This document shows, piece by piece, positions 1-11,690 of a stretch of 64,000 nt of DNA (its first letter is position 1; each line of letters starts with the position of its first letter). The notes beneath the pieces were generated by a model, which worked only from the letters and a program-made list of their open reading frames with translations, was not told where the DNA came from and ran no database searches. Made by a program: the position numbers and the translations under genes. Source of the stretch: Benincasa hispida (lineage: Eukaryota > Streptophyta > Magnoliopsida > Cucurbitales > Cucurbitaceae); assembly GCF_009727055.1 (NCBI RefSeq), contig NC_052350.1, positions 36,261,613 to 36,325,612 on the forward strand, given 5' to 3'.

Positions 1-639
1 TCTCTCTTCATTCTTTTGAAACAAATTTACAAGGGCTTCACTGTAATGTTCATCATAAACTAAAATCTCATCCTCGGGCTACATCAAAAGTATTGAACTC
101 TTCACTACTCACGCTAACAACTAAGTCATCATCTGAATCATGGTGAATTAATGGACTTTCTGGAGAAGAACAAGGAATACCCCAAATAAACTGGGTTTTT
201 GACTTAGGAAAAGAGAAACCTGATAGCTTAAACTTCTGGGAGGGATAAAGAGGCTTCAAAGAATTGTGAACTAACTTTAACGAAGCTAAAGTTGGCACTT
301 GAGCTAGAGTACACCCAAATTCTATCAAATCAGCATTATCTCCTACAATCTCAGTTGAAAGAAAGGAAGCTCCTTTGCAAGAATAAAGCAAAGGAAGAGC
401 TACTATAAGCCTTGTTCAAGTTGCAAACGAATCGATATAAGCCTTAGACCCTTCACCCTCCTTAAAATTTGCTTCCTTAAAAGTGGCTGGATAGGATAAC
501 TCTTCAAGTCTTTACAAATCCGAGAATGGTGAAGAGGAAAGGTTGAAGAATTATCAATACATTGAGCATTCTTAATTGAATCTGAAAAGAGGAAGCTTTT
601 CAACTTCTAGTATTCACGAAAGGGTAGATAGAGGAAGAT

Positions 640-960
640 CTCCTCGATCATCACTGATATTCCTTTGCCAGACATATGCAAAGCCAAGAATCTAGAAGAA
701 CAAATTCCACACTAAGAGCACAAACTCGTATCGAGAAAAGGATGTGTTCCAGGTCTTCCTTCACCTTCCTACAGAGAATACAACAAAACTGACCCCATAA
801 CAATAGCTTCCTCCTCAATAGTCAATCCAAGGTGTTCACACGTTCATGTGAAACTTGCCAAATAAAGAACCTCACTTTCTTATGAATCTAAATCCTCCAA
901 AGGGCAAAGAAAACAGACTCCCTAACTAGAGAAGGTCCAGCAGACAATGAAAAAAGGAGT
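640..960 (-). mobile_element. Degenerate LINE fragment (zf-RVT region)
   Basis: Read on the minus strand, the region gives KKVRFFIWQVSHERVNTLD followed by a cysteine pair and DLEHILF. This is the zinc-finger region found C-terminal to reverse transcriptase in plant LINE-derived proteins. Stops and frame changes break it (one stop lies directly after the NTLD stretch), so it is a relic. The ends are approximate. Confidence 0.7.
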
Positions 961-1539
961 TACGAGAGACCCTCCAAAGGGCCAAGATTCTAAATGTGCA
1001 CGTCCCATCTTCCACCCTTAAAGCTAAACTCTCCCACGAACGACAACATAAAAATGGCATCAGTCTCTCACCTATCAGTTAAAAGAGCAACTAAACCCAA
1101 AAGAAAAAGGCACCGAGTTCCCCTAACAAGAAGGAAAAAAAAAAAAAAAAAAAGATTTCAAAGGAAGAAAGATGATAAAGACGGGGAACGCAAAACAAAG
1201 GGGACTATTCCCTACCACTAATCTACCCAGAAATACGCTTACCCTCTCCAACCACACAACAGACAAACTGGGAAAAGACGGGAGGCAAACTGGGGGGATG
1301 TTAGTGTTCAAATTGGCTTTAAATTCAGGCCAATATTCTCAACCCAATGAATTCCACCTACGAGTTTGCATCATTTTTATTTACATATCCCAATCCCTCC
1401 CACCATTAAGCATTAGCCCAGCAGCCCATTCCCTAGGCCCACACTAAAAGCAAACCTCCAAACCAAACCAACTAAACCGTTAATTAATCCGTTTGAGGAG
1501 GCCATTTATGTTTGACAGTTGAATCAAAGACAAACTGCC

Positions 1540-2400
1540 AAATATCTAAAGAATACTATATATGCACGTCCTTCCCAAATTCTCAGAGAAAAGTCAGTCT
1601 CTGAGTTATGGAAGGAGGGGGAGTGTTGGGATCTTAATCTTTTGGAAGGAATCTCAACAAGGTGAAGATCCTTGAGAGGGCTGCTCTATCCCATTTTTCA
1701 TCTAATTTCCAGCCTCAACAAACAAAAAATTCATGAAAACAGAAACTTGAGCCATCTGGAATTTTTTCCACCAAATTTCTGCACGAAGACGGAAACAGTG
1801 TGTGCTCACAACCAGCCATGAGTCCTTCCAAAACCGTATGGACTGACCATTTCCCTAAGAAGATAAAGTTCTTTTTTGCCAAAGCTTGGTCACAGGGAAA
1901 TTCAGAAAAATGAAAGGGTCCTAAGTCCTATACCAACTATGGCCTTATCCCCCAGTTGGCGCTCTCCATGCAAGATGGACAGCAAGACCCAAAATCATCC
2001 TTTTATCCTCTGGCCTTTTTCAAGCAGATTTTGGAGCCACATCCTCTCTATTTTCATGGTTTATAGTATTACCTATCATCATCCCTTGCTTATTGTCTCA
2101 TATGGTCATATTCTTGAGGATTGTCCTTTCTAAGGAAGGAAGGAAGAAACTCTTATGGTTGCACTTGCACCTCATCAGAGGTTTTTTTGGGTCTGTCTGG
2201 ATTGAGCGAAATAGTCATGTCTTCAACAATAAAACAAAGCCTTCTGATATTTTCTTTGATCATGTTATTTTCATTGTGAGTTCTTGGTGTAAATAGTCTA
2301 AGCTTCTCTCTTCTTATAGGTTCGATTCTCATTTGTCCAGTTAGATAAATTTTTTGTAACTCCTTTGGAATGGGGTTTCTTTACCCTCTTTAAAAAAACA
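1540..2400 (+). mobile_element. Degenerate LINE 3' region (zf-RVT to tail)
   Basis: Plus-strand frames give a VWTDHFPKKIKFFFAKAW block near 1827, then SPSWRSPCKMDSKTQNH near 1945 and VWIERNSHVFNNK near 2193. That is the order seen in plant LINE reverse-transcriptase proteins: zinc-finger segment, then the IW-ERN-R-F end. Several frameshifts separate the blocks. A T-rich, A-ending tail around 2340-2400 fits a LINE 3' end. It lies opposite in strand to the fragment at 640-960, so at least two insertions are present. Confidence 0.72.
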
Positions 2401-2929
2401 GTAGTTGACTGGATTTCACCAACACCATTTCGGAGTAAAAATAACAATAATAAAATTGTAACGCCATTTAGAATTTGATTTGGTACTCAACAGTCCTGAC
2501 ATTTCCTTGCATCCATTGCAGCTTGAATACACCACCATAACATCCCAAATTACTTTCAAAATTGAAGACTAGCCCACAAAGAAAAACTTTTCATCAGGTC
2601 ACTCAACATATGAAAGGGGACTCAAACAGAAGGGAGTCAAGAACACATTTTGATGTAATCATAAATTCATACCTAGTTGGTTAGAGCTTGTGAGTGCATT
2701 AACTTTTTCTTTTACTAAATGGACTCAAGAAGCAAAAGCATCTTAGTTGGTCGAGCTTGGTTAGAGCTTTCTTTTTGGTTGTTTGAAAGGAACAAAATCA
2801 CAGGCTTTTCATGGGCAAGGGGCAGTCATATGATAGACTTTTCGACAATAATACTTAGCTTTTTCTAGGTGTATATTGTCTCCTCATTCAATCTTATAGT
2901 TTTGTTCCTCTTTAGTCCAACAGAAGACA

Positions 2930-3765
2930 TCTTTTGTAACTTATTTGACCAAGGCCCTCTTCCCCCTTTTTGCTTGTAATCTTATACATCAATGAAACTT
3001 TTTCTTATTTAAAAAGAAAAAAAAAAAAATAGATTCAAACCTAGTTCACAAATTTTTTTTTCTATAACCAAAGGTGTTCAAGCAATCTTGGCCTGACTTC
3101 ACAATTTACCACCACCCCACCCAGAATAGTTTGACCCAAAAGAACTTGAATCAGTCTCAAATAATACTAAATTAGTGAAATTAGCCAAAACTCAAAAGAT
3201 ACTCAAGATTTAGCGAACCCATGACCTCAAACACATCTATACATATATCTTTGTTCCTTTGATCACCAGCCACCCATGATAATTTAACTCAAAAGAACTT
3301 GAATCAACATCCCACATCCCAAGTCCGCATCTGTGAGTTGTGCGACAACAACCAACTTGATTTGAAAGCTTTATTCTTCCAGCTGGTTTAGTGCCTCTTC
3401 TGGGTTGCAGACTATTTTAGTTTGGGTTACTTTTAGCGCTCTTCAATTTCTTCCTTTTAGTCCTCTCTTTGTTGCAGCTGTTTTATTTATTGGTCTGTGT
3501 TTCAAGCTCCTCCGGGTTCCAGTTTTTGCTTTTATTGATTCTCTTTTTGTTTTTCTTCTCTCCCTTTGGGAGATTGTATCTCCATACAATTTTCTTCCTA
3601 TTGAAAAGTATGTTTCTTGTTAATATATATATCAATGAAAAAATTGTTTCTTTTTGTAATTATTCACTGGTCAATATCTTACTTCGTTGGAAACCTTTCT
3701 TGAGTGGGATTTGTTCCTTTGGGCTTGGGCATGCTTTCATTTTTTCTCAATGAAAGCAATTGTTT
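2930..3765 (+). repeat. LINE-like 3' tails
   Basis: Three plus-strand segments end with a 'caatgaaa' tail followed by T-rich or simple-repeat DNA (near 2990, 3630 and 3745). The same signature recurs at 60030-60070 on the plus strand, and in reverse complement near 5420, 58090 and 59680, so it marks a dispersed family. A (TA)n run follows at about 3772-3792. The LINE assignment is an inference from the polyadenylated-looking ends. Confidence 0.4.
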
Positions 3766-3845
3766 CTATCAATATATATATATATATATATAATACAACA
3801 TCGCAACATAAGTGGGGAAACTACTAAAATACTAAAATCCAGAAC

Positions 3846-5785
3846 CTGCAATACTTGATGAATCTTCCACCATGCGCCCCCCACCAAGTGCCCCTCCAGA
3901 AACATGGAGTCGTGCATTTACAAAGACCTGAAAGAATTACAAACGTCTGTCCAGACTTTCCATGGTGTACGGTTATAGAGAGGCCAAAATAAAAATAAAT
4001 ACATAAATAAATAAATAAGAAAAGACGAAACAAATCTTACAGCAGCGTGTTGGTATCTAGCAGATGGTGAGACACCAGGAGCAATTGCCCATTCCCAACG
4101 GCCATCTCTGTGTTTCGCTAGCCCATAGGCACTTGCCAGTGGCTAAAAAAAATTAGAAATGGACAGCATAAAAAAGTAAAATACTAAATTAACATATATA
4201 AAGCAACATACGTAGCGTACTCCAAAATTATAAATATAACACATGGAACACTCATGACAGCATAAAACCTAAGAAAAAATAGTAAACAATTGAATTACTG
4301 CAATCCTATGTTGTTGCATCCCACCCTCTTTCTCTTCTCTGTTTGAGTTGGCATATATCAACAAAAATGATATAGAATAAAATGGAATAAATGGACGCTA
4401 TTTGCACCAGCCACCAAGCTATGTACTTGAGTACAGATACTTTAATTTAGAGAATATCTCCATGCTCAACACGCAAAGAAGATGCTAAGATTTGTTGGAT
4501 ACGCCTCAAACATTGTATACAAGTTGAATATTTTTTTGGACACATGCTGAACACTATTAAGCACAAAAGACGTGTCAGAGACTCATGAACAAGCATGCAT
4601 GATTTTTTTTTAACAAGAAAATAAATGATATGAAAAGATACAAGAGATTTCAGGAAACAGCATCCTATAATGTTTGACATCAATCTGCAAAAAGATATGG
4701 AAGCAGCCATCCACAAATAATAAATACTATAGAAGGATTGACAATTTTTTAACTCACCACACTGTTGGCATCCCTTCCTCCACATAGCAGAAGAAGACCA
4801 TCGGAGCGGGCACTTGCAGTTGCATACCTAATTAACGTATAAAAACCTAGATTAAGGATAAATCTGGTAACATCCACGGAAAAGCATACAGTGCCAAATG
4901 GTAAATAGTAAAAGGAATTTCATAATTTCCAGCAATAAAATTATCAAAATTAAATCCATGGCCCAAGCATAACCTCAAAATAAAAAGTAAAAGAAACGGA
5001 AACTTGCACAAGCCAGCCTAAGCTATAAGATAAAGCCTCCAACTACAGATTACATTTTCACCCTCACATATTCTAATTAGACCCAACCATTAATGACCTT
5101 AGACTCTATCTCGCACTTATTTTTACATAGTTTCACAGAACCCCATTTGAAATTGTCTAAACCAAACATACCTTATCCAAATCCCAATCTCAACCCCAAT
5201 TTTTTAATTATTATTATTTATTTTACTAGGTATTTCACCGTCACCAAACTCAACCCTTTTCTTCAAGGCCTTGGTTTTGAAAGATTTGCAAATTTTTCAG
5301 AGCTTCATTGTTTCCTTTTCTTTTCTTTATACCAACTCTGATACAACTTGTGTCACAAACAATTATAGGTAGATATGCATACAAGTACAAATGAGATTCT
5401 CGTTTTTTATAGAAATAACTTTCATTGAGAAAAAAATGAAAGAATACAAGGGCATACAAAAAATTAAGCCCGCAAAGACCCCACTAAAGAAAGGGATTCC
5501 AACTAGGTAAATGTTGTCTAGAGGGCAATTACAAAAGGCTTCGAAACCGAAGCCCAAAGGGAAACATGAAATCCTATCTTTAGTGAGAGACAGAGAAGTT
5601 TATTTTAAGTTCAACATGTCGGTGGAAATTGGAAATTTGAACATCTTATCTCTTTGGTCAAAGGATATATGTATTAACCAATTGAGTTAAGCTCAAATTG
5701 AGAAATTCATAGTAACTCCTTAGGATTGAGGAATCCTTCCCACTCTTTTGTAAATTTCATACTTCAAAGAACTATTTCTTAACAA

Positions 5786-5822
<37 letters not shown>

Positions 5823-8800
5823 AATGGGGAAACTTACATGCAAGGAGGTGGACCCTCGCCTTCAGGTTCTAACTTGCGCCATTCATAAGGCTTGGCTGCT
5901 GTATCCAGCGCCCATACATCAGTCAGCGGCCGTTTTCCTGAGTAGTGCACTCAAATAGTTAAACAAGATCCTTCTAGAACAAAATAACTGATTTTTTAAG
6001 GAGGTAACCAAATGAACCAAGTGAATTATGGCATTAGCAGTGGTTATGACATATATGGAAAGAAGATTTTTGGGTGGTTTACTAAGTGAAAAGTGAAAAC
6101 AGATTGTCCAAGAAACTTTTGGTGGAACATTATAAAGCTTAAAGAAACCTTTGACAGATTGTTTTCAATTAGGGTAGGCAAAGGCAAGAATACACCCTTT
6201 TGGAATTATAGAGATATGGGCGGAAAATCTGGCCCTAATATTTACAAAGCTTTTTATAAGATCTGGGAAGAATAATGTTTCAATTTTGTAAGCTTAGCAG
6301 GAAGATTCTAAATCATGGAAGTTATCATAACTCATGTGAAGAAATCTCAGAGATTGGGAAATAAGTGAATTTTCTAAGCTTTTACAATGGACTTGAGGGT
6401 GTTCAAATAACGAGATAGGAAGATAGAAAGATGTTGGTCTCAAAAGATGCTGTTGGAATAGATACAATTTGCTCAGAAAGGCATAGACACAATTTGCTCA
6501 GGAAGGCGTAGACACAATGTTTAAAGCAAACAAGTAAAATGAGAGGAAAGATTAGAACAAATCAAACATTATGCAGGTTCTTGGTATAGTTTTCTTTTTA
6601 AGAGTTTAGCAGTTGCCACCCCACAACACTACAAAAAATCAAGCATGCCAAAGGACTCCTGAGGTAATTAATTCTTGTTGACTACATTCATTTAAAATGA
6701 AACAAAGTGACTTGCCATCATTGCCGCCAACTACCATGAGGTATCTTTGCCCCACCAAAGCCATTACATGTCCATAACGTGGTCCTGGGCCAGGACCTTG
6801 CACAACAACCCTACAGGATTTGGAATTATCTATTATTAACATAAAACATAAAAATCAAACAACAAGCAAGAACATCTCCAAAATTCTAACCTATGCCATC
6901 TGGGACGTTGTTGTGTGAGGTCAAGAACATGAAGATCCTCAGAAGATAAACCAGCGGGACCAATTCCACCCTACATTGAAATAAAGGGGCCTAAATAAAT
7001 TATAATATTGATCATAGAAACTAAAATGTGATTCTGTATGTGTGAGAATTTAAGTGGGATTATTGACAGCAAGATACCTGAATTACTACCATTGTTCCCA
7101 CAGCAGTTGCTACATGAGCGGCCCTTGGGGTGGGTGGTTCTCCAAGTGGAGTAACCCTAAAAACAAATTTGAGGAAAAAAAAATAACATTGATTAAAGTA
7201 ATTCGTTGAGAAGTAAAAAGAAAATGAGTTGGTTAGGAAGTAGCATTCTCCAAAGTTTACCTGGTCCATTTATTTGTTAAAACATCGTAACAATGCACAT
7301 CAGCAGTTGCACCAGCTAATCCTGCTCAATTAGTGACACAAAATTGTCAAGTATAGATGTAAAACAAAATAAAAGAGAAACGCTATTAAAGATTATCACT
7401 CTAGAACCGCATAAATCCTTAAGAGTAAATTTACAGACAAAATTAAGGTATCAATTAATGATGACTCTTTGGTTCAGCAATTCAAATCAAATTATAAAAA
7501 TAATAATAATATAAAAAATAACACAGAAAAAAAACAAACAAAAAAACCCTATCTACAGGTTGATTTTCATGTTCCCTGCACTCAACACAAGCCTCGATCA
7601 TATGTGTTAACAGGAAAGCCCAAAGGCTGTTCCCGACCCTGTCAGGGGAGATGCCAACCATCTCTCCGAAATTATCTCCATACTAGAACAAAAGTATAAG
7701 AGTAAGCGACCTGATTACTTGAAACATTAAATTTCAGAGAGGCTAGTAAGCATGCAGAATAAACGTCATACACATAGGGTAAAAACCTCAATATTATAAA
7801 CAATAGACAGATGGTGAGACCTGAATAAACATCAATTAATCTGCAAAAAATCGTGATATTTCTGTTGATACCAAAAGCAAAAGGGATTCAAAGCCCAAAC
7901 TGATTAAGAGCAATATATTATACTGGTCCCAAGCACCTACAAGGAGAGAATAAGAAATCTATCCTACACCTCAGCAAAAGAACCATTACAAATCGTAACA
8001 GTTCCTAGCCACACAATCAAAATTGAGTGACTGAGGCAGATGCTCTCATATATTTTGCGTCAAATGTTTCATGGGATCTTCAAATTGAAGATATCATCCA
8101 CATCGTGCCCCAATGTCAGTTGATAACACTAAATAATCAACACATGGTATAGAACTGGAAAATTGCTCAACCTTTAGTTCAGTATTTATATAAGCAAAAA
8201 GCAAAGAAGTAAGTCGATCAAATTGCAAGCAGACGAACATATAGAATGCAAATTGAAAAGAAACCCAAAAGGCTGCGTGCAAAGTCCATGTACAGTTTTC
8301 AGATGGTATTACCACCAAGAAATTCCAGCAAAAAAGCAGTAAGCTTCAGGCAGCAACTCAAAAAGGGGGAGGAGCAACCAAAAAGTAAATGAAAAGAGAG
8401 ACATACGGATGCCAGCATTTCCAGCGGACGTAGGAGTTCCTGCAGCTGCAGAATTGCCCTCGAGAGCAGTGGCACCGCCAAACAAGATAAGCCTCGGCCC
8501 TGAGTATCCCGGAGTCCCATCCTCACCAACAGCCGACACCGCAGTCAACGTATGACCGCAGCGCGGCCCTGGGCCATCTTCCTTCTTATCCATTAAAGCA
8601 TTCACCACCGAGTACGTTGGCGCATGTCTCGGCCCGACAACTGGGATTTGCTGAACCTGCGGCGTAGACGACTGCTGCTGTTGGGATGTGGCAGGCGATT
8701 CAATTGGAGATCCATTTCCCCCAGGAGTGTGCTCCCCATCCTGGTCTCCTTCCATTTCCGCAGGCGGCGACGCTGTGCTCTGGTCCTGAGCCAGATCGTG

Positions 8801-8836
8801 ATCGACCTCCGACAACATAGACGAATCGACTTCCAT
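3846..8836 (-). CDS. BSL2: BSL2/BSL3-type Kelch-repeat Ser/Thr phosphatase, N-terminal exons
   Basis: Nine coding exons on the minus strand: 8836-8407, 7321-7261, 7156-7078, 6970-6891, 6810-6716, 5937-5838, 4827-4758, 4142-4041 and 3927-3846. They join in phase to about 366 residues with no stop. An acidic, Pro/Gln-rich head is followed by GPGPRCGHTL, then Kelch blades including PRAAHVATAVGTMVVIQ, GPRYGHVMALVGQRYLM, LLLLCGGRDANSV and LHVSGGALGGGRMVEDSS. This matches the plant BSU1-like family, in which six Kelch repeats precede a PP1-like phosphatase domain acting on BIN2 in brassinosteroid signalling. I chose the ATG giving MEVDSSM, as in family members; an in-frame ATG lies 12 bases upstream at 8848. 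All splice sites are GT-AG except the donor after exon 5, which is GC. The last donor (GTTCTG) is weak. The C-terminal half is absent from the window, so the gene is either cut by the left edge or truncated. BSL3 is an equally possible name. Confidence 0.93.
5395..5700 (-). repeat. Reverse LINE-like tail and possible SINE in BSL2 intron 6
   Basis: At about 5410-5450 is the reverse complement of the dispersed 'caatgaaag' tail. At about 5610-5700 the minus strand shows TTAACTCAATTGG followed 40-50 bases later by GTTCAAATTTC. These resemble box A and box B of tRNA-derived SINEs. A (GA)n run at 5788-5818 follows. The SINE call is tentative. Confidence 0.35.
6085..6420 (+). mobile_element. LINE fragment inside BSL2 intron 5
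   Basis: Antisense to the host gene, the plus strand reads FSIRVGKGKNTPFW then RNLRDWEISEFSKLL. This is the segment between reverse transcriptase and the zinc-finger domain of plant LINEs (family form VG-G--I-FW followed by N--DWE). Frameshifts and stops show that it is dead. Confidence 0.7.
6714..6715 (-). other. Non-canonical GC splice donor, BSL2 intron 5
   Basis: Exon 5 ends ...AATGATG and continues GCAAGT. The next exon begins GAAAACGGCC after a TCAG acceptor at 5938. Only a cut before GC gives the conserved GGNDGKRPL reading and the right phase. Apart from the C, the donor matches the consensus well, as is typical of GC-AG introns. Confidence 0.85.
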
Positions 8837-9450
8837 TTCCCTCAACACTTTGATTCAACCCCTACCCGAAGAGATCCGAACTAGAATTCACAACAAAAAC
8901 CAATCTCCATCGACATTGAAATTCCTAACCAAATCATCCATCCACATAACGTCAACCAACTCCCATCGCCGGAACCCTAGAACTCGAATCCTCTGTTTCA
9001 ATCAATCCCAAAACGAGCACTGCAATATAAAAACAATCCCCGTAACCCCCTCTACCTCTTCGCCCGTAATTCCCCCCACGTGAGGAAGCTCAAAAGAAAA
9101 AAGAAGAAGAATCAAAATTCCGATGACAATCTCAGAGGCCCCCTCAAAGACATACGTACAATACAAAAGTGAGAGAGAGAGAGAGATGAGAAACGAATAC
9201 GAAGTTTTCTCTCTCCCAATAAAGCCCAAATTCTGTCAAAATTTTACCGGTATCGGAAAAATGTACATAACAAGAAAAACACGTCTTCTATGGACGAATT
9301 GGTATGACTTTAGGATAGAATTGAGATTGTAAGAAGGTGAGGAATTACCGTGAGGAGGAGGAAGGAACGGCGGCGGCGGCGGTGGTGATGGCGGCGGCGG
9401 AGAGAAGAAGGAGGATGGGAAATGGAGGACCTTGGTCCAAGGCCTTTGTG
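8837..9450 (-). promoter_or_regulatory. BSL2 5' UTR with probable leader intron
   Basis: Upstream of the ATG is a pyrimidine-rich leader (read on the minus strand) with a CT microsatellite at about 9166-9187 and a CCG/CTC-rich first exon at about 9349-9450. A good donor (G|GTAATT) lies at 9348. A plausible acceptor just upstream of the ATG lies near 8868. This would give a leader intron, common in plant signalling genes. The transcription start is not marked by a clear TATA box; upstream are long T/C tracts at 9455-9680. Confidence 0.45.
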
Positions 9451-10789
9451 TTTTTTTCTTTTTCGTTTTCTTTTTTTTTTTTGTTTAAACCGAAAATTTC
9501 ACCTCCTTCTTCCAAGGTGTTTTTTCGCTTCAAAATCCGCTCGGGTCGGGAGGGACAACTTTGTTTTTTAATTTTTATCTATCTCACGCGCTCTTTATGG
9601 CGCGTGTCACGCCCTCCATACTTCTCTTCCTCTTTTTCTTTTTTTTCTTTTTTTTCCTTTTTTTTTTTTCCCAAAGGTTTCTCTTCCTCTTTCTACAATT
9701 AAAAATGGATGATAAAAATAGCTTTCACATTTTTCTTTCAAATTCCCCATATTAAATAGTTTTTATTCAAAATTGAAAATTAAAATATATCCATAACTTA
9801 TAAATTTTCATGGATATTTTTATATTTTCATAAATTCGACATTAAACTATGGTTAAAACAAAACACCCTATAATGTGTTAACTATTTTAAAAAGTGTAAA
9901 ATATTTATTTATTAATTTAGATATATTTTTAATTTTTGTTATTATAATGTATTTAGAGGTCCTTGACATTTAAGCTTAGATGTTTCCATATTTTATAGTG
10001 GAGATTTGAAATTGTCGTAAAGTCATTTCATAAGTTGGTGTTAAATAACTTATGATTCCACCAACTTCATCAATATTCACTTTTGAAGTTTGCAAATTTG
10101 TCAATGAACTTCATCTCTTCCTCTATCTCTTTTGCACATTTATTGAGGAACTCAACTAAACAACTCTTCGTCCTAAATATAGACTTTCCAATCAAAGTTC
10201 AAAATATAAATGTTGATGTAAATTCGATGTCCCAATTTTATGAGACTATTGATAGATATTGTGGGAAACTTTATGAAAATTGATGGAAATTATTATAATT
10301 AATCAATGAAACATTGACTGTGATTGAATTAGACTGTAATTGACCATTTTCGATCATCATTTCTATAAAGTAATGCAACATTTAAAATTATGTTGTAAAA
10401 TATAGGTGTAAATGTTAATGGGAGAGTAGAAAGTTAAAACAAATAATGGAAAAATAATTACAAATATTGGTAATTAATTATAACATTATAAAATGAACTA
10501 TATACAAATAAATTAATGTTCGAATGAAGTTAATTTAGGTAAAAGTTCAATGAAAAATATTTAAATGAAGTTAAAAACAAATAAATTTTGGATGATAAAA
10601 CAAACAAAACTTACATTAATTGAGGTGACATGATATAAAAATTTAATAAAAAAAAAGTTTTGAACGAAGTTAAAAAATGAATACGTGGTTTATTTGAAAA
10701 TAAAAACTTTTTTATGATAAAAGTCGAACCTATAAACACCACTTCCATTTATTACTTTCTATACTTTTTTTTTACATGTCGGGAGTATT

Positions 10790-10970
10790 TTTAAAATCAA
10801 AGTCAAATTTTGAAAACTAATAAAGGTAGTTTTCAAAAGTTTGTTTTTGTTTTTAAAAATTTAGTTAAATTTTAAATGATTATGTAGGAAATTTGAAAAC
10901 TATGAATAAGAAATGATAAGAAAACAAACATAATTTCAAAAAACCAACGACAAAATAATTATGACCTAAG
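10790..10970. repeat. Partial inverted copy of the MITE-like repeat
   Basis: Contains ggaaatttgaaaac, aagaaatgataag and aaaacaaacataa, which resemble the reverse complement of the interior of the 13826-14122 element. The ends are unclear. Confidence 0.35.
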
Positions 10971-11402
10971 TTATTTTTCTTAATCATTTTTTTGAAATTA
11001 AGAGGTTCTAATCTCTTAGGTTAAGGTTGAAAATACATCAAAAATAAATATTCCACAATTGATGGTTATAAATTTTGTCGAAGGACTATTATTGTCTTTT
11101 ATCATTAATTTGTTACCACACATTTAATACGAAAATTCAAATTCACTTCAATAATTTAAAATCTGATATTACTATATGAAGATTTCAATTCATATTTATG
11201 CACATATATGTTCTCCCAATAAATAAATAAATGAAATGACAATTATCATTTATCAGATGAGTTATATTAAACATCCAAATGGAATATGTATCAAAGTTTT
11301 AAAACTAAAATAAAATTTATACTAAGGGAGACTATTATTAGACAGACTAACTCTATGTTTTCGTAAAAAGCATGTATGAGAAGCAATTATACTTTACATT
11401 GT

Positions 11403-11690
11403 TAAAACCTCGTTTGATAATTATTTTGTTTTTTTTTTTTAAGTTAAGTTTATTTTCTCTCTATTTCTTACGATCATTTGCATATTTTTTAAATATAATA
11501 ATTAAATTATCAGTCAAGTTCTAAAAATAAAAAACAAAAATAAATTTTTAAAAGCCATTTTTTTAAGTTTTCAGGTAAAAAAATAAATGATAAATGAAGA
11601 AATTTTTATAATGTATGTAAGCTTAATTTTTAAAAAATAAAAATCAAAATTCAAATGATTACCAAAAACTACTTGTCAAAAACTATTAAT
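11403..11690. repeat. Degraded copy of the 13826-14122 MITE-like repeat
   Basis: It shares the order cgtttgataat, aagtttattttctc, tttgcatat, aaaagccattttt and a terminal caaatgattacca with the element at 13826-14122, with substitutions and small indels. No target duplication was identified. Confidence 0.5.

Larger units (their letters stand above)
1..3845. other. Left flank: presumed large BSL2 intron filled with LINE debris
   Basis: No exon of the BSL phosphatase domain (GDLHGQ, GDYVDRG or GNHE motifs) or of the remaining Kelch blades can be read on the minus strand here. If the gene is whole, this stretch is part of an intron longer than 3.8 kb. What can be recognised is retroposon debris: LINE C-terminal fragments on both strands, and LINE-like 3' tails near 2930-3020 and 3590-3760. 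The short reading frame at 68-391 on the minus strand matches nothing I know. Confidence 0.55.

Noticed and set aside
4447..4785. 112-residue minus-strand frame
   Set aside because: A frame in the intron between BSL2 exons 7 and 8 that merely overlaps the exon end in another phase.
6626..6640. cactacaaaaaatc, considered as a CACTA terminus in BSL2 intron 5
   Set aside because: No partner terminus, subterminal repeats or target duplication nearby; a chance match is likely.
9337..9702. 121-residue plus-strand frame rich in Glu, Ala, Phe and Ser
   Set aside because: It arises from the GC-rich leader and T/C tracts of the BSL2 5' region. Low complexity, no domain and antisense to the leader.
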